DNA from: CAZXNF01 sp050741255
GTDB taxonomy: Bacteria > Pseudomonadota > Gammaproteobacteria > Burkholderiales > SG8-41
Assembly (NCBI GenBank): GCA_050741255.1
Contig: JBOIEQ010000073.1
Coordinates: forward strand, 1 to 20,142
Length of the DNA: 20,142 nt
Direction of reading: 5' to 3'
This document shows positions 1 through 4,906 of the stretch, one piece after another. Position 1 is the stretch's first letter, and the number at the start of each line of letters is the position of its first letter. The notes below the pieces were generated by a model that was not told the DNA's origin, made no database searches, and saw only the letters and a program-made list of their open reading frames with translations. Both the position numbers and the translations under genes were made by a program.

Positions 1-189
1 CGGCTGTATTGCTTGTATGGCTTGCGTCTCATGGAACACTCCTATCAGGGAAAGTATCTCCCCTTTAGGGTGTCCATCAAGCATGGGTAAGTTCACTCTG
101 ACCCTATTCATTGCCATTCATTCGTGCGCCTGCATGCGCGCAGGCGGTCGCCTGTTTCAGCAATCTTTCTGCGGGCGGCACGTTTCGAC
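1..189. other. Non-coding left edge
   Basis: No convincing gene was found here. The only structure seen is a pair of overlapping GC-rich inverted repeats at 128-154: GCCTGC with GCAGGC, and CAGGC with GCCTG around a GGTC loop. They lie just downstream of the minus-strand gene ending at 190. No T-run follows on the minus strand, so an intrinsic terminator is not supported. Open frames crossing the stretch have no recognisable protein features. Confidence 0.4.
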
Positions 190-606
190 CTACGCCTGGC
201 GAAGATTCGCATCGGGAACACGCCGCGACAGCCACAGGAGATACAAGCCGATAACAGCATCAACCACAAAGCAGAAAACAGGATACCAGCCGGGAACGCC
301 GGTGTTTGTGATGAGATGACTGTGCGCCAGGTCGTACAGCCCGTGCAGCAGCCAAAATGCACCGACCACAAATGCCGACCAGCGGACGCTGACAAATGCG
401 AAGACAAGGCCGGCGATCACGAACGGAACGCCGTAGATCATTTCCCTGACGCCTACAGCTTGCTCACCAGCTTGTAGAGCGAAGAAAGCGTAGATACCGG
501 GCAGGGTGAGCAGACCCAATGAATACAACCAGCGTTCCCCGCGAATGAACCGCGCCAACACAATGGTAAGAATACCAACCGCTGCACCAATGAGGGCCTC
601 AATCAC
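190..606 (-). CDS. Small integral membrane protein, DUF6010-like
   Basis: The product is 138 residues, mostly hydrophobic, with about four membrane segments (near residues 2-20, 27-45, 57-80 and 107-127). A conserved-looking polar patch, HGLYDLAHSHL (residues 88-98), is followed by GVPGWYPVFC, with His88, Asp92, His95 and His97 lying close to the membrane. This pattern matches my memory of the DUF6010 family, whose function is unknown. The start is GTG at 606, preceded by a purine-rich AAGGGAAG about 8 bases upstream. It follows the cupin gene by 42 bases, so the two are probably co-transcribed. Base composition here is lower in GC than in the copper island. Enzyme or transporter roles are both possible and neither is shown. 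Confidence 0.75.
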   Translation of the reverse strand: MIEALIGAAVGILTIVLARFIRGERWLYSLGLLTLPGIYAFFALQAGEQAVGVREMIYGVPFVIAGLVFAFVSVRWSAFVVGAFWLLHGLYDLAHSHLITNTGVPGWYPVFCFVVDAVIGLYLLWLSRRVPDANLRQA

Positions 607-648
607 CGCTCTAGCTTCCCTTAAGACGCATCACGTTTGAGTTGGAAG

Positions 649-1074
649 TCACTTTGGCGCTGCGGGAACCAAACCATAATTGGTCATTACAGCGACCAGG
701 GCAGCTTTGTCGGGTGGACCACCTGCGTTGACCACAGCCGCAACGTCCCTGAAATATCGAGCACCGATATCCGGCGAATTCACGATTAGCGCTTTCGCAG
801 TGACGTCGAAAGGATTGGAGAAGGCATGAACGACCCCTCTGGGCGTGCTCATGCTTTCACCCACCGAAAGATCTCGCGTTTCAGGGCCCACCGAGTATCG
901 CAAGGTTCCTTCGAGGACATAGACGCATTCTTCGTTGTTCGAATGACTGTGAGGAGGTGGAACATTCGAACCCGGCGGAACCGTTAACTCAAACATGCCC
1001 AGGCTTGAAGTGCTTGCTCCGTCAACGACATAATTGATGCCGAGCTGCCCCACCTTGATGACGGACGAATTCAC
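649..1074 (-). CDS. Single-domain cupin protein
   Basis: The product is 141 residues with a conserved beta-barrel cupin domain. Cupin motif 1 carries His42, His44 and Glu48/49 (PHSHSNNEE), followed by a VLEG turn, and motif 2 ends with His83 (PRGVVHAF). These three His and one Glu are the usual metal ligands, so a metal-dependent dioxygenase, isomerase or sensor role is possible; the substrate cannot be told. The GTG start at 1074 was chosen because AAGGAGAG lies a few bases upstream. The same frame stays open to 1302, but the added residues are basic, low in structure and unlike cupins. There is no signal peptide, so it is probably cytosolic. The next gene lies 42 bases downstream. Confidence 0.85.
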   Translation of the reverse strand: MNSSVIKVGQLGINYVVDGASTSSLGMFELTVPPGSNVPPPHSHSNNEECVYVLEGTLRYSVGPETRDLSVGESMSTPRGVVHAFSNPFDVTAKALIVNSPDIGARYFRDVAAVVNAGGPPDKAALVAVMTNYGLVPAAPK

Positions 1075-1210
1075 AGCTTCTCTCCTTGTGCAGGGATAAG
1101 GAAGAAAGGGCTTCGGCGCCCAACGTCCCAGTTTTGGCGCACGTGCGTAGGCGCGCAGCGCCGGGCAAGTGCTGCTCAACAACTGGCGGTTACACGGAAC
1201 GTCTGCATGA

Positions 1211-1537
1211 CTACATTGTGCCGCCCATCGCGAGCCAAACCCAGAACACGAGGCTGGCCGCAATGAAGGGGCCGAGAAGTGCAGCCACGCCGACTTGGAC
1301 ATAGCGCCACCAAGCGGCTACCGGCACTTCCCTGGTGAGGCCGAACTGCAGAAGTCCGGCACTGACGGTCGGAAGAATGTAAAGCAGCCCCACGCCTACG
1401 CCGACTTGCGCGAATTCAGGTAGTGGCTTTAATGCTTCAAGTGCCGGAGACGCAATGCCGAGAAGTCCGAAATAGACGGACGCCGCGCCTACCACGATAC
1501 CGAATGCGAGCAATGGATTGGTACGCGGGATTGCCAT
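1211..1537 (-). CDS. Small three-helix membrane protein of unknown function
   Basis: The product is 108 residues with three hydrophobic segments (about 9-30, 42-64 and 78-103). No catalytic or metal-binding motif was recognised, and I do not recognise the family. The ATG at 1537 is preceded by a weak AGG-containing ribosome site (AGGCGG, about 5 bases away). It is the first gene of a minus-strand trio with the cupin and the DUF6010-like protein. The 136-base gap before the cupin leaves room for a separate promoter. A perfect palindrome at 1582-1603 lies 44 bases upstream of the start, which suggests this gene heads a regulated unit. Confidence 0.65.
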   Translation of the reverse strand: MAIPRTNPLLAFGIVVGAASVYFGLLGIASPALEALKPLPEFAQVGVGVGLLYILPTVSAGLLQFGLTREVPVAAWWRYVQVGVAALLGPFIAASLVFWVWLAMGGTM

Positions 1538-1581
1538 GGATGCCGCCTAACTTGATTGATCCAGCACGATAAACACCCTCC

Positions 1582-1603
1582 TGTTCATCGTATCCGATGA
1601 ACA
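1582..1603. promoter_or_regulatory. Perfect 9+9 bp palindrome, probable operator
   Basis: Arms TGTTCATCG and CGATGAACA match perfectly around a 4-base spacer TATC. The site lies 44 bases upstream of the ATG of the minus-strand membrane-protein gene. A compact, unbroken dyad of this size without a following T-run suits a dimeric helix-turn-helix repressor, for example of TetR type, better than a terminator. No regulator gene is visible next to it. The regulator assignment is inference. Confidence 0.5.
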
Positions 1604-1682
1604 AGCTGTTCGTGGTCCCCGGAAATTCCTTCTGCATCAGCCGCCTTGCCCCATTCGCTAAAGAAAACAGCTCGCCGCATCC

Positions 1683-2867
1683 CTACCCCATCACGCGCCT
1701 GACCGTCGCCAGCACCATCTCATCCCCCCCGCGCGGCCCGATCAGCGACAGCCCGAGCGGGCAGCCGTCCAGCGTGCCCAGCGGCAGGCTCGCCTGCGGC
1801 AGCCCGGCAAGCCCGGCGATGCACAGCAGGCTCATCGCGCGCGTGCGGAAATCGTCCACCGCCGCGGGTGGCGAGTTCAGCAACGGCGCGATGCCGGACA
1901 CGGTAGGCAGCACCAGCACCGCGTCGTCGCCGAGCAGCTCCGTCATGTGCCGTGAAATTGTGTCGCGCTTGAGTTTCAGCGGCGCGACGTCAGCGGGCGT
2001 GAGCGTCGCCGCCCACTGGATGCGTTCGCGCACGCCGGGGCCGAGAACGGGTTTGGTTTGCCTGATCCAGGCGCCGTGTTCCGCCCAGACTTCCGCGCCC
2101 TGCAGCACCTTGAAGGTTTCGAACCACTGGCGCAGTCCTTCGGCGCTCACGGTCACGGACTGAGGCTTGCCGAGGGCTTTGCCCACCCGCTCGACACCCG
2201 CCGCCAGTGCGGCGCCGACCTCCGGGCCGGCGATCGCGAAGGCGTCTTCCGCGAGCAGCACGCGCCGCACGGGTTTGGCCGCCGCCGTGCTGGCCAACAG
2301 CACGCGGCCCACCGTCTCCAGCAGCGCGGCGTCCCGCGTGAACCAGCCGGCGGTATCGAATGAGTGCGCGAGCGGAGAGGCCTCGTCCAGCGGGATGCGG
2401 CCGTGCGAGGGTCGCATGCCGAACACGCCGCAGAAGGACGCGGGTGTGCGCACCGACCCTCCGGTGTCCGAACCGAGCGCGAAGTCCACGAGCTTGCCCG
2501 CGGTCGCGGCGGCGGAACCGCTGGACGAGCCGCCGGGGATGCGCCCCGGCGCGGCGGGATTCACCGGCGTGCCGTAGTGTGCGTTCTCGCCGGCAAGACT
2601 GTAGGTCAGCTCATCCGTCTGCGTCTTGCCCACCACGCTGGCACCGGCATCGAGCAGGCGCTGCACGGCCGATGACGTCTGCGTGGCGGCGGGATGCGTC
2701 TCCAGCCATTCGGGGCTGCCGAAGCCGGTCCTGTAACCGGCGATACTGTAGATGTCCTTGATGCCGCAGGTCAGCCCGGCGAGCGGGCCGCTGGCGGCGC
2801 CTTTCGCTTCGGCATGGGTGTGGCGGCAAAAAGCGTTGAGGGTGTCGCGATCGAGGATGGAAGACAT
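1683..2867 (-). CDS. Amidase-signature hydrolase, AMI1-like
   Basis: The product is 394 residues of the amidase signature family, which hydrolyses amides through a Ser-cisSer-Lys triad. Visible are the catalytic Lys37 (GIKD), the Gly/Ser-rich loop PGGSSSGSAA (111-120) holding the cis-Ser, and the nucleophile Ser138 in GSDTGGSVR. The N-terminal region (LNAF, GLTCGIKDI, TGFGSPEW, GENAHYGTP) resembles the plant AMI1 indole-3-acetamide hydrolase branch and its bacterial relatives as I remember them. The substrate is not established. No signal peptide is seen. ATG 2867 is chosen over GTG 2900 because family members begin near this point. Neither start has a Shine-Dalgarno, and TATAAT lies 7 bases before the ATG. 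It follows the exported methyltransferase gene by 55 bases and nothing ties it to copper. Confidence 0.88.
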   Translation of the reverse strand: MSSILDRDTLNAFCRHTHAEAKGAASGPLAGLTCGIKDIYSIAGYRTGFGSPEWLETHPAATQTSSAVQRLLDAGASVVGKTQTDELTYSLAGENAHYGTPVNPAAPGRIPGGSSSGSAAATAGKLVDFALGSDTGGSVRTPASFCGVFGMRPSHGRIPLDEASPLAHSFDTAGWFTRDAALLETVGRVLLASTAAAKPVRRVLLAEDAFAIAGPEVGAALAAGVERVGKALGKPQSVTVSAEGLRQWFETFKVLQGAEVWAEHGAWIRQTKPVLGPGVRERIQWAATLTPADVAPLKLKRDTISRHMTELLGDDAVLVLPTVSGIAPLLNSPPAAVDDFRTRAMSLLCIAGLAGLPQASLPLGTLDGCPLGLSLIGPRGGDEMVLATVRRVMG

Positions 2868-2874
2868 GCGCCCG

Positions 2875-2880
2875 ATTATA
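2875..2880 (-). promoter_or_regulatory. TATAAT box, possible leaderless promoter of the amidase gene
   Basis: Read on the minus strand this is a perfect TATAAT. Seven bases separate it from the amidase ATG at 2867, placing the expected transcription start at or next to the A of the ATG. No ribosome-binding site lies between. No good -35 element was seen 16-18 bases upstream. Confidence 0.4.
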
Positions 2881-2922
2881 AAGGGCGCAATCTGCTTCAC
2901 CGCGGCCTAGCGGCGCGCATGG

Positions 2923-3591
2923 TCACCGCACCGCCGGCTGGAACACGAGGAAGTACTGGTTGGGCAGGAACGCATGTTCCTGGGCCAGCGCGTAACCGGC
3001 TTTTCTGAATTCCGCCTTGACCTGTTCCGGCGCGATCCGCGCTTCTTTCGGCGGCCCTTCCGGCGAGTCCATGCGGAAGTCGATGATGGCCACACGGCCG
3101 CCCGGTTTGAGCGACTCGCTCAGTTTGCTGAAATAGCGCTCGCGGTTTTCGACGTGATGGTAGACGTCCACCAGGATGACGAGATCCGCCTTCTCGGGCA
3201 ACCTTGGATCGCCGGGTTTCGCCTGTATCGCGACGACGTTCTTCAGTCCCTCCTTCTTCGCGCGTTCCGCGAGGTACTTCACCATGTCGGGTTCGGTGTC
3301 GATGCCATAGACCCGGCCTTTGGACACCCTGTGCGCAATTCGCGTCGCGAAATAGCCGGTGCCCGCGCCGATGTCCGCCACCACCGCATCGGGTTTCAGC
3401 GCCAGCGCCTGGATCACCTCGTGCGGTTTCTGCCACGCGTCGCGCTTCGGGTCGTCGAACACCTGCGCCCATTTTTCGGCGCCGCCGAAGCTGTGGTCGT
3501 GTGTGTGCGGAGTCTGTGCCGCAGCCGGCAATGCCTGGAGGATGCAGAGCACGACGAACAGGCAGGCATGGGCGGGTTTGAAGGTGATCAT
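2923..3591 (-). CDS. Signal-peptide-bearing class I SAM-dependent methyltransferase
   Basis: The product is 222 residues. Residues 1-25 form a clear Sec signal peptide (hydrophobic core, then LPAAA before QTP), followed by a short His-rich stretch (HTHDH, 29-33). The rest is a Rossmann methyltransferase: motif I VADIGAGTGYF (71-81), the acidic residue Asp98 at the end of strand 2, a VDVYHHV segment (141-147) and LKPGGRV (161-167). Related exported or anchored methyltransferases are common in proteobacteria by memory, but their substrate is unknown to me. S-adenosylmethionine is not expected in the periplasm, so the location is puzzling. The start has GAGGAAG upstream. The gene follows the Met/His-rich genes by 79 bases and may be the tail of the copper operon. 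Confidence 0.85.
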   Translation of the reverse strand: MITFKPAHACLFVVLCILQALPAAAQTPHTHDHSFGGAEKWAQVFDDPKRDAWQKPHEVIQALALKPDAVVADIGAGTGYFATRIAHRVSKGRVYGIDTEPDMVKYLAERAKKEGLKNVVAIQAKPGDPRLPEKADLVILVDVYHHVENRERYFSKLSESLKPGGRVAIIDFRMDSPEGPPKEARIAPEQVKAEFRKAGYALAQEHAFLPNQYFLVFQPAVR

Positions 3592-3670
3592 CAGGATGCT
3601 TCCTCGTTAGCGGGCATCGACCGGCGGACCGTACAGCAAAGCACTGTCTCTTCCAGCGCGCGGAGAAGGG

Positions 3671-4285
3671 TCAGTGCGGATGCCGGGAGCGGGCGGCGCC
3701 CCGCGGACCGTCGGCGCCCATGGCCATGCGCGCCATCATGCCGCGGCGCATCCCGGCCATGCCATCCTGCACCAGTTCGGTCACTTCACCGGCGTGGGCC
3801 TGCAAGGCGGCCACGACTTTGGCATCCGTGGACGTGCGGGTCACGATGGAACCCTTGTCGGTCATCTCGACCACGGACTTGATCTTGTCCGCGTTGTCGA
3901 AGAGCACCGGCAGCGTGGTGCTGAACAGGTTGAACTCGCGCCCGTCCTTCAGCCGCGCCGACATGCTGGCGACATGCGCCTTGATGTCCTGCGCCACCTT
4001 CGGGTCGTCGGATTCGGTGACGGTCCTGATGCCGTCGGGCAGGTTCGTGACGGTGCGCCGGATCCGGGTGTTGTTGCGCACGAGATCCATCACCACGTCC
4101 ATGTCTGCGGCCGAACCGGCATCCTGCGTGGTCAGCATTGCCGTGGGGCCGTGTCCCATGCCCTGTCCCATCATCGGACCGTGCCCCATGCCGGGGCCAT
4201 GGCCTGGCGACTGGGCGAGGACGTGGGCGGCCGGGAACGCCATCAGTACAGCGATTGCAATGGCCAATGGGGGGATGCGCTTCAT
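3671..4285 (-). CDS. Exported Met/His-rich protein with an internal duplication
   Basis: The product is 204 residues with a signal peptide (cleavage near HVLA-QSP, residue 24) and then a Met/His/Gly-rich segment (about 28-48, with repeated MGHGP). Such segments bind Cu(I) or Ag(I) in periplasmic metal proteins. Two similar blocks follow, about 76-115 and 136-175, each with a beta-like VT..DG..TVT stretch, then an acidic turn, an amphipathic helix with AHV or AHA, and a closing DG. The C-terminus is again Met/Arg/His-rich. I do not know a named family. ATG 4285 is preceded by GAGGAG. The gene starts only 19 bases after the T-run of an intrinsic terminator. A copper-buffering role is inferred from context and composition. 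Confidence 0.8.
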   Translation of the reverse strand: MKRIPPLAIAIAVLMAFPAAHVLAQSPGHGPGMGHGPMMGQGMGHGPTAMLTTQDAGSAADMDVVMDLVRNNTRIRRTVTNLPDGIRTVTESDDPKVAQDIKAHVASMSARLKDGREFNLFSTTLPVLFDNADKIKSVVEMTDKGSIVTRTSTDAKVVAALQAHAGEVTELVQDGMAGMRRGMMARMAMGADGPRGAARSRHPH

Positions 4286-4304
4286 GTTGTTACTCCTCGA
4301 TATG

Positions 4305-4332
4305 AAAAAAAAGGGGCGGACGCAGCCGCCCC
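4305..4332 (-). terminator. Rho-independent terminator inside the copper gene row
   Basis: Read on the minus strand there is a 7-bp GC stem (GGGGCGG with CCGCCCC, 4313-4319 and 4326-4332), a 6-base loop and then eight T. It follows the stop of the 146-residue Met/His-rich gene by 8 bases. The next gene begins 19 bases after the T-run, too close for an independent promoter between them, so it should act as a partial terminator or attenuator. Confidence 0.88.
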
Positions 4333-4340
4333 CCTGTTGC

Positions 4341-4781
4341 CTAGTGCGCGTGCTCGTTCGACTCGGGTGCCGTGACGTTCGGGCCGGCGCCGGCGCGGCC
4401 TTGCGGACCGCGGTGTTCCGGCAGCGTGATGCCTTTCTCGGCGGCACGCTTCTGCATCTCGGTGCGGGTGGCCGCGGCGATCTGCTGGCGCTCTTCCGGG
4501 GTCTTCGCGTTGCGCATTTTTTCCATGGTCGCGGTGCGCTCTTCCGGCGTCATCAGTTGCTGGGCCGCCTGCGGGCCCTGGGCGCCGCGCATGCCCTGTT
4601 GCATGGCTGCCGGACCATTGCCGCCACGCATCCCATGCTGCCCCTGGACTTGCATGCCGTGTTGCGAGCCGTCCATCATGCCGGGGCCCATGCCGCCGCC
4701 CGTAGCGCCCGGGTGTGCCAGCAGCGGGGTAGCCGCCAGCGCGGCGGTGGCGAGTACTGCGCTTGCCATCAGCTTCTTCAT
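4341..4781 (-). CDS. Exported Met/His-rich small protein of copper operon
   Basis: The product is 146 residues. A signal peptide (about 1-22, ending LLA) precedes a Gly/Met/His/Gln-rich segment (24-76) with GMGPGMM, QHGM and GMRG repeats. A helical, charged C-terminal part has LMTPEERTATMEKMRNAKTPEER (76-98) and ends in HAH. The composition suits periplasmic Cu(I)/Ag(I) binding, and the TPEER helices recall small periplasmic metal-stress proteins. I cannot name the family with confidence. ATG 4781 is preceded by AGGAGA. The gene lies 125 bases downstream of the copper ATPase. That gap contains a 9-bp stem-loop and a pair of TGTAA elements 10 bp apart, so it probably has its own metal-regulated promoter. 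A strong terminator follows. Confidence 0.8.
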   Translation of the reverse strand: MKKLMASAVLATAALAATPLLAHPGATGGGMGPGMMDGSQHGMQVQGQHGMRGGNGPAAMQQGMRGAQGPQAAQQLMTPEERTATMEKMRNAKTPEERQQIAAATRTEMQKRAAEKGITLPEHRGPQGRAGAGPNVTAPESNEHAH

Positions 4782-4805
4782 TGCGATCTCCTGGTTGTCG
4801 TTGTG

Positions 4806-4827
4806 GAGCCCGCGATACCGCGGGCTC
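4806..4827. repeat. Perfect 9-bp stem-loop in the leader of the Met/His-rich gene
   Basis: GAGCCCGCG and CGCGGGCTC are separated by the tetraloop ATAC. The stem lies 25 bases upstream of the ATG at 4781, just before the ribosome-binding site on the minus strand. No T-run follows, so it is not a typical terminator. It may stabilise the transcript, control translation or be a processing site. Confidence 0.5.
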
Positions 4828-4871
4828 ATGATCGAGATGGCGCCGGACGCGCCGGCTGCAAGCCGCAAGGA

Positions 4872-4886
4872 TGTAAGCCTTTGTAA
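4872..4886 (-). promoter_or_regulatory. Possible CopR half-sites, tandem TGTAA spaced 10 bp
   Basis: TGTAA occurs at 4872-4876 and again at 4882-4886, one helical turn apart, which is the usual arrangement for OmpR-family regulators. The second copy lies in TTTGTAA, identical to one half of the palindrome in the copRS promoter. It is about 90-105 bases upstream of the Met/His-rich gene. No clear -10/-35 was found beside it. Confidence 0.35.
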
Positions 4887-4906
4887 CGGGGCAACGCACC
4901 CCCGGT

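Noticed and set aside
128..154. Terminator after the DUF6010-like gene
   Set aside because: Hairpins are present but no T-run follows on the minus strand.
1075..1302. Longer cupin protein starting at 1302
   Set aside because: The extra 76 residues overlap the upstream membrane-protein gene and do not resemble a cupin. GTG 1074 has a strong ribosome site.
3720..4886. 388-codon plus-strand frame across both Met/His-rich genes
   Set aside because: It runs through a terminator and two well-supported minus-strand genes with signal peptides and ribosome sites.
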